Source: Aphrophora alni
Lineage: Eukaryota > Arthropoda > Insecta > Hemiptera > Aphrophoridae
Assembly: GCA_963513935.1 (NCBI GenBank)
Contig: OY740769.1
Coordinates: 35,367,120-35,431,119, forward strand
Length of the DNA: 64,000 bases
Direction of reading: 5' to 3'
The translations under genes and the position numbers were made by a program. The notes beneath the pieces were generated by a model. It made no database searches. It saw only the letters and a list, made by a program, of their open reading frames with translations, and was not told where the DNA came from. Below are positions 1 to 12,203 of the stretch, one piece after another; the stretch's first letter is position 1, and the number at the start of each line of letters is the position of its first letter.

Positions 1-890
1 CTAGAAGATAGTCGTGAGTAATGGACGTTTTATGATTTACGAAGCAATAAATATTTTATGAGGTTTAATTATTTTTGTAACAATTAGTATTCAAAATTAG
101 AAAAAATTGAAGAGACAATTTTTAATTTATATAGAACTGATAGAACTCATAACTATTGTTCCTCTTTACCAGATAAAAATAATGATACAAAACCATAGAA
201 TTCTTTGTTAAAGAATAAGTATAACTTATATCTAATCATTACATTGTCACATATGTTTTCCAGTATAAACGCAAAAAAAACAAATATTACAATAGATAAA
301 ATTAAACTTTCTCAAAAAGGAATTTTACAACGACCATGTTAATTTTTTTGTGTTTGTATTCTGAAGAGTCTTTTTATATTTCGAAACAGGATGCACATTT
401 ATATTATTTTGTCTTTCAATGTTTCATTGGTATTTTCGTCAACAATTATCTAATGATTAAGTCGTCTAGATGACAGATATAATGAGATGGTCCCATTAAA
501 TGATTCAATTAAAATTAATCTCATGATTCTTTAATTATTTCACACCTTATTTTAAATATTTAATTATAGAAATAAATCGTTATTCAATGTATTTGAGATA
601 CAATCAGGCTATTGTGATCATCCCCATCTCCTCCAGTTCAAAATATACCGACCCCTTGAGTAATTATACAACAAATTTGTTCAAAATGACTGCAGAATTT
701 TGAAACTAAGGACTTTTCCCCCCAAGACAATGTAGGTATACGAATGTTGGTAAACTCTATACAATAGCTTCATATCATGTAATTTGATATTTATTTTAAT
801 TTTATTTTCATATTTTTACTTTATACTTATAAACCGTAATTTAGAGAAATGAAATGATAAACATAAAACAACTAATCACGGATTAAAACC
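1..890. other. AT-rich intergenic DNA, no feature seen
   Basis: I see no exon-like open frame, RNA gene or obvious tandem repeat here. Stops are frequent in all frames and the base composition matches the rest of the intergenic DNA. Confidence 0.6.
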
Positions 891-894
891 GTTC

Positions 895-1285
895 AGAAAT
901 GTAGAGATAATAAATAGTATTATTAAAGTACTCGATAGCTTCAAAATTATTATCTAAGTAATTTCTATTCAATATTGTTCCAGCTATGAACGATGAAATA
1001 AAACACATTACATTGCTAAGTATTGCTTAGGGAGATTTCTCCTCTTATATAAGATAGTTTCATACTCAATTAGAAAATATAAATAAACTCGCCTCCATAG
1101 CGAATCACAATAATTGGCAAGAATAATGACGATCAATAAGTGAGCAATAGAACGATTGTCCCTGGGGATAAGGCAAGCATGTTTCCTTTATCCACTTAAG
1201 GACTGTAGATTTCCAATAATGGCATTTATTTTTACTCGTTATTCCATTGTTATGCCACACAATAGGTGAAGTCTTTCCGTTAATT
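895..1285 (+). repeat. Left arm of a long inverted repeat (partner 6,555-6,985)
   Basis: Reading this segment forward and 6,555-6,985 in reverse complement gives a continuous, diverged alignment over roughly 350-400 bp. Shared blocks include TTGCTAAGTATTGC (about 1,012), AAGATAGTTT (about 1,050), CAATAGAACG (about 1,146), GTTTCCTTTATCCACTT (about 1,182) and CATTTATTTTTA (about 1,222). The arms could be the ends of one large element or two opposed copies of a dispersed repeat. I found no coding capacity in the arms and could not fix the boundaries or a target-site duplication. Confidence 0.75.
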
Positions 1286-1289
1286 TTAA

Positions 1290-3400
1290 CAATTAATTTT
1301 AATCAACAAATAAATATTCTTTAATATAAGATTTAACGAAATTACCATTTAACATATACTTTATAAATTATAGAGTTTCTTATTACTTAATTATTCTAAA
1401 ATATTACTTGGTTGTAAGTAGGGTATGTAACTCTTGAGGACAAGGCCCATCAGAAACCAGAATTTGGTCACGAACACCTTTGGCATCCGCCAGGCCCAAT
1501 CAGAAGGATCAATTTAGTCATCCATCCACTTTGTCCTCGCCCACCCGGTGGGGTCAGTGACATATGAATTGTGCTAGGTGAATGATATTTCCTCGGGTTA
1601 TTATTGTTGATGGAATGATCTGTGGTCATTGACCTCTATAACCAACCAAATCGTATTTTGAACCATCACACAATGACGTTGCATAGTAGTTACCTAACAG
1701 ATATCAGGAAACTAGAACATTAAAACATATCTAATGTAAAGAATATTTGTTAGAATTTTCCGTATATCTTAGAAAAATACCGAAAGACAATCAGCAAATC
1801 CCGGTCATGAAAGCAAGATTTACAGCGTTGGGATCTCGATGTGCTGACAGCAAGTTATACGATAGTTATGTCATTTTGACACCACTGAGGTTATTATATA
1901 TATACATTTTTTTATCACTGAACTAAAAGAAATTTTGAATCAGTGAACTTTGGTCATCGTCAAATATTTCCACCTTAGTTTTGACCGATTTGACATTTCA
2001 ATTACCCTACCTTTTAGCTACATTACATGAGCTGAAAATGAAACTATCAATCAGTTACAGTATATAAATCCGAATGGTAGGTCTAATACCATCGTCATAT
2101 AAATTTCGCTTACATTATAATGCACATACAATCTTGGAGAGCAATACTTCGGTAGTACTACGGAGAATCGTTAGGTACGCACTACTAAACAACGTCTTTA
2201 GGCGTAACTGTTATAACAAAACTCCATACAGAGGACGGAGAGTTGTTCAACATTGCATCAAAAATTGGTACAAATTAACATAAGAACATTGTTATTGAAA
2301 AAAAAATCACATATAAACACAGACAATTTAATGAATGCGGATTTTGTCGGTGGTACCAACATAATCACTCATACAAGTATTAGTTTACCATAGTTTTCTG
2401 AAATCTTTTTAAATTGTTGTAAAGGTACTGTTATGAATGGCCCTCAAAATATGCCTGGGTTCTTTTTATTAATTAATTACAAGATCAGTGGTTCCATATT
2501 TTATTAACTCTTATCTTTGACATGAAACTTATGTCTATTTCCCTGATATTTTACTACAACACTTTAATACAAAACTTTAATACAATACTTTAATACAAAA
2601 ATAGGAATTCAATTAAACAATAAAACAAAACAATATTATTTATTCAAACCCCAGAAGTATTCCAACTATTGTTATTATTTAAATGAATGAGATTACAAAT
2701 GTTTTAACTGGTGACTTTATGTATAGAAATGCTTGCTTACGGTTTGTTGAGTAGATTTCCTGGGCCATCTTCCACCACGGCTAGCAACACAGCCGTGTAT
2801 CTTCCAAGCTCCAAAAAGACAAGAGACCCCCTCCAAATCATGCTGACCGCTTATATACCTTTTGTTCTCTCTGGTAACCTAGTTGAGTTGCAAGTCAAGA
2901 TTTTTTTTATTGTTTCACAATAGTTGGGTCATTCTGAGCTTTGTGAATATGTGTTCTTCCTAATATAACCTTAATATTAACCTAATATTAACTTATTCCT
3001 AACAATACAATGATAAACAATGTTTTTATTTTTCGTAAAACTGTAAAGCTTTATGCTTGATTATGGACTCTAAACTTAAAACTGAATACCATAAAACTCC
3101 ACACCAAATAAGAACAAAATGAGACCAACATTACCAACTCAAGTAAGTTTAAAAATGTTAACCATCTCAAAGTATGTTTTTACTCAAGAATTTATCCGTT
3201 TTATTTTTAAAAGATATTGTTTTGTTTTTTCAGAATTAAATGCGAATTTCACGGTTTAGTTTTTTTTGTAAAATTTCTATTTTTTCCGATTATGGAGCAC
3301 ATTTTCACATTCATAAAAATTCACATGGAAAAAACCTATTCAGGCGATTTCAATCATTTTTAATACCAAATAAATAAATATATATTGTAGCTGATTTAGA
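1290..3400. other. Gene-free DNA with small tandem repeats and a GC-richer patch
   Basis: Contents: a two-copy repeat of about 50 bp at 1,444-1,543; three copies of a 13-14 bp unit beginning ACTTTAATACAA near 2,560-2,600; and a GC-richer patch at 2,735-2,840 with a 7-bp stem (CACGGCT/AGCCGTG). The 70-codon open stretch over that patch has no recognisable domain and no splice context, so I do not call it a gene. Confidence 0.5.
1444..1543. repeat. Two-copy tandem repeat, unit about 50 bp
   Basis: Two adjacent, diverged units both begin GGCCCA(A)TCAGAA, pass through AATTT(G/A)GTCA and end in a CCGCCA/CGCCCA block. The segment is notably GC-richer than its surroundings. It is too short and diverged to indicate an active satellite; it may be a transposon end. 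Confidence 0.6.

Positions 3401-3407
<7 letters not shown>

Positions 3408-3449
<42 letters not shown>
3408..3449. repeat. (AT)n microsatellite
   Basis: Uninterrupted AT dinucleotide run of 42 bp. Confidence 0.97.
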
Positions 3450-3451
<2 letters not shown>

Positions 3452-3654
3452 CACTGGTATATTTACCCTTCCATTCAAGAATTCAGTACATAATTTTTTT
3501 GTTGCGATAATACTGTACTTATAGCATAATGATATTTTAGAAGCTATAAGTTTTTTCTTGTTGTTTTAAAGGAAAAACTTCTCAGTAATCATCTTCTTAA
3601 AAAAAGAGGGGAAAAGCATAAATTGAGAACTGCTCAGAAGATAATAGTTCGATT

Positions 3655-3750
3655 AATGCGCCGCACCCTATCTCGCTGTCTACCACAGAGATTATGGTGG
3701 TAACCACAACATAAGTTTGTCTCTGGGGTTCACCATATTCTTTCCTTTTC
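3655..3750 (+). repeat. Dispersed repeat B, copy 1 (copy 2 at 4,620-4,740)
   Basis: This segment matches 4,620-4,740 in direct orientation, about 0.97 kb away. Shared features in order are CGCACC-TATCT, the block AGATTATGGTGGTAAC (3,690 and 4,660) and GGTTC.CCAT. It sits directly before the CT tract. Its function is unknown; it is probably part of a transposon family or a local duplication. Confidence 0.65.
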
Positions 3751-3754
3751 CTTT

Positions 3755-3955
<201 letters not shown>

Positions 3956-4014
3956 AATTTAATCAAATTAAATTCACTTTTCACCTTATAGCTCACTGAA
4001 CACACAACAGAAAG

Positions 4015-4400
4015 TTATTGGATTATCCCTATTTGTTACCTACTTATTTCATTACAACAAACAGGAAATTATAGTAAAGACCTCTCCTACGTCACTAACT
4101 GTATTAAACGTCAATACTACACAAAGTAATTAGATTTTAGTACACTCTGATTAATTACAGAGTAAACATTAAATTTTCAGATGCATTAGTATAATTAAAT
4201 ATATCAAGCAGGTGTTTGGAGACGGAGAAGGAAATTCATTTCCAATAAATAATAAATATATAAATTTATAATATTAAATGATTACTACGAAACCTCTATA
4301 CTAATATATTGAATTTTAAAACTGTACATAGAAACAGGTAATGACGTAATGAAATAATTATTATTTATAAGCCACGAGGAATATAAACAAATATTTTTAT
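4015..4400 (+). repeat. Dispersed repeat A, copy 1 (copy 2 at 21,336-21,700)
   Basis: This segment aligns directly with 21,336-21,700. Conserved blocks include AAACGTCAAT, ACACAAAGTAATTAGATTTT, a shared TTAATTACA.AG stretch, GATGCATTA.TA and TTTGGAGAC. Farther on, both share a TAATGAC...GAGGAATA region. Both copies lie immediately downstream of a long microsatellite: CT here, AT/GT/AG at the other copy. That suggests the element family carries or seeds simple repeats at one end. I see no coding sequence. Confidence 0.75.
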
Positions 4401-4619
4401 GATAGTAAAATATGTATAAATCTATACATTCCGTATAACATATCAGTTGTTATCAATAATGCAAAAAGTTTTTTTTTTAATTAAAAATTAATTTAAAGTA
4501 TAGTTTTGTAAATATAACTTTTTAATCGTTCATTGCTAGCATAAACTAATTTGCAATTTTAATATTGAAACCAAAGTTGTTCATCACTGTACACTTATAA
4601 CTATACAAACAGAAAATTA

Positions 4620-4740
4620 GAAATTTCTTGTAAACTCGCACCTATCTGATTGCTATAAAGATTATGGTGGTAACTCCGACCCATGGTGACTTCTGAGGTT
4701 CCCAGTTCCATATTATTCTCTTTGTATATTATTATTTTGA
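4620..4740 (+). repeat. Dispersed repeat B, copy 2
   Basis: Direct partner of 3,655-3,750, sharing the AGATTATGGTGGTAAC block. A 70-codon minus-strand open frame overlaps it but has no domain or splice context. Confidence 0.6.
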
Positions 4741-5813
4741 TCCTTCTATTTAAATGAGAACATTTATTTTCTACCGATGTTTGATGAAATGTTGAACAAT
4801 ATTTCATTATCATTGTCGTTCATATATTATTTTACGTTTATTTAAGTTTCAATTGTTATTAAAAATTTAGTTATTCTTTGTTTTTTTTAGGAGCTTTTTT
4901 TTCATTAATTGATTCGCATTTTCTGTAAATTCCGAAAATTCCTTCAGTTCTACGCTTACGGATGTAGATTTTTAAGGGTGAGATTCACTCAATTTGAAAT
5001 GATAAAATTTTTGGTTCCACAAGAATCCAAGGTAGAATTTCTTATGAATTAAAAGTCTCATTTCACATTTTGGGTTACAGTTACACCGTGGTCTCGTCGC
5101 TTTGAAAAGGAAGGGGTGATAGTATCTTATAAATGTACGTTGGAGATTTATTTTAGTAAAATAATAAGATTACAATTGTTAGTGTGGATTTTTTAAATGT
5201 GTAAATTTTGAATCTGTTCATACATTATCTCTACTTCGTATTATGTGGAACATTGAATACAAATTCATAATATATACAACATACATAAAATAGCGTTACG
5301 AATAATAGGGTAAAAATATTGTCTGGTACATACTTCTTACGAAAACCAAAAGTCCATCTGTTAACACACACAATATATCCTACCGGACTCTTATTCTACA
5401 AACAGATTTTGTTAAATCTTCACTAACATAAAAATTTACCTATATAAGGAATTTTTTTCAAACATATGTTTTTGAAAACAATAATTGTGTTATTCTATAG
5501 GTTTTTGTAAATATAACAAAAAACCGAACGATGTAAAAATCATGATAATTCTATTTGCGAAGAGCATAAATCTGTGTTAAGTGAGCATAAATAAATAATA
5601 AGTGATTTTTAAACAAGAAACTAAGGGATTTCATAAAAGCAATAGTTATTGCTTGTGTACTTTTACGTTTACACACACCCCCACACACACATATATATTG
5701 TCCAAAAATTTATCCTTTACGAAACGTAAATTGATAATTTGTAAATATTTACATTATTTTACGTGTATTGAGCAAAAACTGTAAAATTTAATTTAATTGT
5801 TCAGTAAAAAAAT

Positions 5814-5844
<31 letters not shown>

Positions 5845-6554
5845 TTAAATTAAAAAAATTCAAAAACTGTATCTTTCTTGGCTAGTTTTTATTATAGACA
5901 CAAAAAAAATTGCACAATTTACTTACTAAACATTTCAGGTCTTGTTTGTTTCGATAGCATGCTTATTTACATAGATTTCTGGAACAAAATACTACTTTAA
6001 CACATCTCCTTGGTAGGATCCAATATGGTTTGGAGACGGTATGATGGTTTTCTTAGACTAAAGTTTAGACAATGTCCATAAGAAAAAATTCTTTCGCGGC
6101 TGTTTAAAAAAATCATACTAACAAGAGGAGAGGAGCATAAAAGTTAAGGGTACTAGCTTTAAGAAAAATGAAAGAAAAGGCATAAATTTACGTTTAAATT
6201 ACATAATTTTTTTAAATAATCGAAAATTCTGTTTTTGCTCTTTTTACAGAAACACTGCAAGGACTCATAGATATTATTCGCAATTGACTTGTTTGAATTC
6301 ATATATCCTCATATTCAATTAAAAACCAGACAAAAAAACAAGTCTTTTGACTTGTCAGAGAGATTATTCTACGTAATATACGCATAAGTAACCAATAAGA
6401 CCAAAAATAAATATTTCTGTTACTGTTTTCATGATTTTCCCTACATTCATTAACCAAGTCACTTATGACACTCAATTAATAAGGATATTGAAATTATTTA
6501 TAATAGTATAATTTAGAAAATAATTTATTTGAATTTTTAGGATCAGAATAAATC
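4741..6554. other. AT-rich DNA with short simple repeats
   Basis: Only minor simple repeats are seen: a CA-rich patch at about 5,672-5,696 and an (AATA)n tract at about 5,810-5,842. No gene or RNA is recognised. Confidence 0.5.
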
Positions 6555-6985
6555 AATGGTTAAAGATTTTTTTTTGTAAGGAATGAAAACGTTTTAACCT
6601 ATCGTACACCTTAAAAACAGAATAAGGAATAAAAATAAATGACACTATTCCCAACCCATAATATAAAAGTGGATAAAGGAAACATGTGTGTCTTTCCTCC
6701 AGGGATTCTAGGGAATAAACGTTCTATTGTACACTTTTTGGACGCTATAATATCGACCAATTATTATGATTCATTAGGGAGGGGAGTTTAATATCATTTT
6801 CTAATGGTACATCAAACTATCTTACAAAGGAGGAAGGACATCCCTGGCAATACTTAGCAACGTAATAAGTTTTATTGCATTTCGCTGTATTGAATCGTTT
6901 ATATCTGAAACGTAATTGAATCGAGATTAAATAGATTGTACTTCTGAAGCTAACAACTACTTGAATACATGACGTATCTTTATAT
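6555..6985 (-). repeat. Right arm of the long inverted repeat (partner 895-1,285)
   Basis: The reverse complement of this segment matches the left arm with the same block order. The two arms enclose about 5.3 kb containing the CT tract and repeats A and B. No terminal motif or target-site duplication could be fixed by eye. Confidence 0.75.
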
Positions 6986-7449
6986 TTCTGTATGTTTATA
7001 ATACGATTGCTATATATTTTGTTAGCCTACGAAATGCATTTTTAAGTTTGGAATTTATAATTTCCGTTTCTTGCTATTCTTAATAGCATATATAAGAACA
7101 AAGTATCAAGGTGAAAAATAACATAAGGCAATTTTTCCTAAAATGAGCTGTTCTGAGATAAATGAACAACGTTCAGTGACGTAACATATTATGAATAAAA
7201 ACTAGTAATTTATTTTGTGATGAATGAAATAAATACTCCTCTGATCTGGATTAGTGGACATTTTATGACAACAAACTTTGGTGTATTCAATTAGATGATA
7301 GAAATAATCATTTTCTCTGTAATACATTTGGCAGCAGGTATTTAAAAAAATATTATATGTTTACAATATCTTGTTTAATATTGTCTTAAATATTAAGTAT
7401 AACAGTTACTATTATTTTAAAACTATTCTGTACTTTGACCAAAATAGTT

Positions 7450-10400
7450 TTGCCTCTCACTTTACAACAATTTCCAAAACATGATTAACTACAAGATTCC
7501 TTCTTAGGATACCCCTTACTTTACAACAAGATCCCTAACATGATCATCTACAATACTCGTTCTTTGAGATACCTCTCACTTTACAACAATATCCATAACT
7601 TGATCATCTACAAGACTCGTTCTTGATATACCCCTCAATTTAAAACAAGATCCCTAACATGATCATCTACAAGACTCGATCTTTGAGATACCTCTCACTT
7701 TACAACAATATCCATAACTTGATCATCTACAAGACTCGTTCTTTGAGATACCTCTCACTTTACAACAATATCCATAACTTGATCATCTACAATACTCGTT
7801 CTTGATATACCCCTCAATTTAAAACAAGATCCCTAACATGATCATCTACAATACTCGTTCTTTGAGATACCTCTCACATTACAACATTATCCATAACTTG
7901 ATCATCTACAAGACTCGTTCTTGATATACCCCTCAATTTAAAACAAGATCCCTAACATGATCATCTACAAGACTCGTTCTTGAGATACCCCTCACTTTAC
8001 AACAAGATGCATAACACGATCGTCTACAAGACTCGTTCTTGAGATACCCCTCACTTTACAACAAGATCCATAACAAGATCATCTACAAGACTCGTTCTTG
8101 AGATACCCCTCACTTTACAACAAGATCCACAACATGATCATCTACAAGATTCCTTCTTAGGATACCCCTTACTTTACAAAAAGATCCCTAACATGATCAT
8201 CTACAAGACTCGTTCTTTGAGATACCCCTCACTTTACAACAATATCCATAACTTGATCATCTACAAGACTCGTTCTTGATATACCCCTCAATTTCAAACA
8301 AGATCCCTAACATGATCATCTACAAGACTCGTTCTTGAGATACCCCTCACTTTACAACAAGATCCATACACGATCGTCTACAAGAGTCGTTCTTGAGATA
8401 CCCCTCACTTTACAACAAGATCCATAACAAGATCATCTACAAGACTCGTTCTTGAGATACCCCTCACTTTACAACAAGATCCATAACATGATCATCTACA
8501 AGACTCGCTCTTGAGATACCCTCCACTTTACAACAAGATCCATAACATGATCATCTACAAGACTCGCTCTTGAGATACCCTCCACTTTACAACAAGATCC
8601 ATCATAACATGATCATCTACAAGACTCGTTCTTGAGATACCCTCCACTGTACAACAAGATCCAAAACATGATCATCTACAAGACTCGCTCTTGAGATACC
8701 CTCCACTTTACAACAAGATCCATAACATGATCATCTACAAGACTCGCTCTTGAGATACCCTCCACTTTACAACAAGATCCATATCATGATCATCTACAAG
8801 ACTCGCTCTTGAGATACCCTCCACTTTACAACAAGATCCATAACATGATCATCTACAAGACTCGCTCTTGAGATACCCTCCACTTTACAACAAGATCCAT
8901 AACATGATCATCTACAAGACTCGTTCTTGAGATACCCCTCACTTTACAACAAGATCCATAACATGATCATCTACAAGACTCGATCTTGAGATACCCTTCA
9001 CTTTACAACAAGATCCATCATAACATGATCATCTACAAGACTCGATCTTGAGATACCCCTCACTTTACAACAAGATCCATAACATGATCATCTACAAGAC
9101 TCGCTCTTGAGATACCCTCCACTTTACAACAAGATCCATAACATGATCATCTACAAGACTCGATCTTGAGATACCCTTCACTTTACAACAAGATCCATCA
9201 TAACATGATCATCTACAAGACTCGTTCTTGAGATACCCCTCACTTTACAACAAGATCCATAACATGATCATCTACAAGACTCGCTCTTGAGATACCCTCC
9301 ACTTTACAACAAGATCCATAACATGATCATCTACAAGACTCGCTCTTGAGATACCCTCCACTTTACAACAAGATCCATAACATGATCATCTACAAGACTC
9401 GCTCTTGAGATACCCTCCACTTTACAACAAGATCCATAACATGATCATCTACAAGACTCGCTCTTGAGATACCCTCCACTTTACAACAAGATCCATAACA
9501 TGATCATCTACAAGACTCGTTCTTGAGATACCCCTCACTTTACAACAAGATCCATAACATGATCATCTACAAGACTCGATCTTGAGATACCCTTCACTTT
9601 ACAACAAGATCCATCATAACATGATCATCTACAAGACTCGATCTTGAGATACCCCTCACTTTACAACAAGATCCATAACATGATCATCTACAAGACTCGC
9701 TCTTGAGATACCCTCCACTTTACAACAAGATCCATAACATGATCATCTACAAGACTCGATCTTGAGATACCCTTCACTTTACAACAAGATCCATCATAAC
9801 ATGATCATCTACAAGACTCGTTCTTGAGATACCCCTCACTTTACAACAAGATCCATAACATGATCATCTACAAGACTCGCTCTTGAGATACCCTCCACTT
9901 TACAACAAGATCCATAACATGATCATCTACAAGACTCGCTCTTGAGATACCCTCCACTTTACAACAAGATCCATAACATGATCATCTACAAGACTCGCTC
10001 TTGAGATACCCTCCACTTTACAACAAGATCCATAACATGATCATCTACAAGACTCGCTCTTGAGATACCCTCCACTTTACAACAAGATCCATCATAACAT
10101 GATCATCTACAAGACTCGTTCTTGAGATACCCTCCACTGTACAACAAGATCCATAACATGATCATCTACAAGACTCGCTCTTGAGATACCCTCCACTTTA
10201 CAACAAGATCCATAACATGATCATCTACAAGACTCGCTCTTGAGATACCCTCCACTTTACAACAAGATCCATAACATGATCATCTACAAGACTCGCTCTT
10301 GAGATACCCTCCACTTTACAACAAGATCCATAACATGATCATCTACAAGACTCGCTCTTGAGATACCCTGCACTTTACAACAAGATCCATAACATGATCA

Positions 10401-12203
10401 TCTACAAGACTCGCTCTTGAGATACCCTCCACTTTACAACAAGATCCATAACATGATCATCTACAAGACTCGTTCTTGAGATACCCCTCACTTTACAACA
10501 AGATCCATAACATGATCATCTACAAGACTCGATCTTGAGATACCCTTCACTTTACAACAAGATCCATCATAACATGATCATCTACAAGACTCGATCTTGA
10601 GATACCCCTCACTTTACAACAAGATCCATAACATGATCATCTACAAGACTCGCTCTTGAGATACCCTCCACTTTACAACAAGATCCATAACATGATCATC
10701 TACAAGACTCGATCTTGAGATACCCTTCACTTTACAACAAGATCCATCATAACATGATCATCTACAAGACTCGTTCTTGAGATACCACTCACTTTACAAC
10801 AAGATCCATAACATGATCATCTACAAGACTCGCTCTTGAGATACCCTCCACTTTACAACAAGATCCATAACATGATCATCTACAAGACTCGCTCTTGAGA
10901 TACCCTCCACTTTACAACAAGATCCATAACATGATCATCTACAAGACTCGCTCTTGAGATACCCTCCACTTTACAACAAGATCCATAACATGATCATCTA
11001 CAAGACTCGCTCTTGAGATACCCTCCACTTTACAACAAGATCCATCATAACATGATCATCTACAAGACTCGTTCTTGAGATACCCTCCACTGTACAACAA
11101 GATCCATAACATGATCATCTACAAGACTCGCTCTTGAGATACCCTCCACTTTACAACAAGATCCATAACATGATCATCTACAAGACTCGCTCTTGAGATA
11201 CCCTCCACTTTACAACAAGATCCATAACATGATCATCTACAAGACTCGCTCTTGAGATACCCTCCACTTTACAACAAGATCCATAACATGATCATCTACA
11301 AGACTCGCTCTTGAGATACCCTCCACTTTACAACAAGATCCATAACATGATCATCTACAAGACTCGCTCTTGAGATACCCTCCACTTTACAACAAGATCC
11401 ATAACATGATCATCTACAAGACTCGCTCTTGAGATACCCCTCACTTTACAACAAGATCCATAACATGATCATCTACAAGACTCGTTCTTGAGAAACCCCC
11501 CACTTTACAACAAGATCCATAACATGATCATCTACAAGACTCGTTCTTGAGATACCCCTCACTTTACAACAAGATCCATAACATGATCATCTACAAGACT
11601 TGTTCTTGAGATACCCTCCACTTTACAACAAGATCGATAACAAGATCATCTACAAGACTCGTTCTTGAGATACCCCTCACTTTACAACAAGATCCATAAC
11701 ATGATCATCTACAAGACTCGTTCTTGAGAAACCCCTCACTTTACAACAAGATCCATAACATGATCATCTACAAGACTCGCTCTTGAGATACCCCTCACTT
11801 TACAACAAGATCCATAACATGATCATCTACAAGACTCGTTCTTGAGAAACCCCTCACTTTACAACAAGATCCATAACATGATCATCTACAAGACTCGTTC
11901 TTGAGATACCCTCCACTTTACAACAAGATCCATAACATGATCATCTACAAGACTCGTTCTTGAGATACCCCTCACTTTACAACAAGATCCATAACATGAT
12001 CATCTACAAGACTCGTTCTTGAGAAACCCCTCACTTTACAACAAGATCCATAACATGATCATCTACAAGACTCGCTCTTGAGATACCCTCCACTTTACAA
12101 CAAGATCCATAACATGATCATCTACAAGACTCGTTCTTGTGATACCCCTCACTTTACAACAAGATCCATAACGTGATCATCTACAAGACTCGTTCTTGAG
12201 ATA
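7450..12203 (+). repeat. 59-bp-unit minisatellite, about 80 copies, with higher-order repeats
   Basis: A continuous tandem array. The typical unit is 59 bp and contains, in order, the blocks ATACCCTCCACTTTACAAC, AAGATCCATAACATGATC and ATCTACAAGACTCG, then CTCTTGAG. Each unit has a central TGATCA palindrome. A 62-bp variant (CCATCATAAC instead of CCATAAC) occurs at 8,599, 9,015, 9,195, 9,611, 9,791, 10,089, 10,564, 10,744 and 11,042. Its spacing shows repeated blocks: three variants recur after exactly 953 bp and two after 596 bp. The left edge (7,450-8,400) is more diverged and partly alternates two unit types (TTTGAGATACCTCTC and TTGATATACCCCTC). Neither 59 nor 62 is a multiple of three, and I see no coding sense. 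Copy number and block order may be affected by assembly. Confidence 0.98.

Noticed and set aside
7450..12203. CRISPR-like array
   Set aside because: Units are contiguous 59-bp repeats without unique spacers, in a eukaryotic genome; it is a minisatellite.
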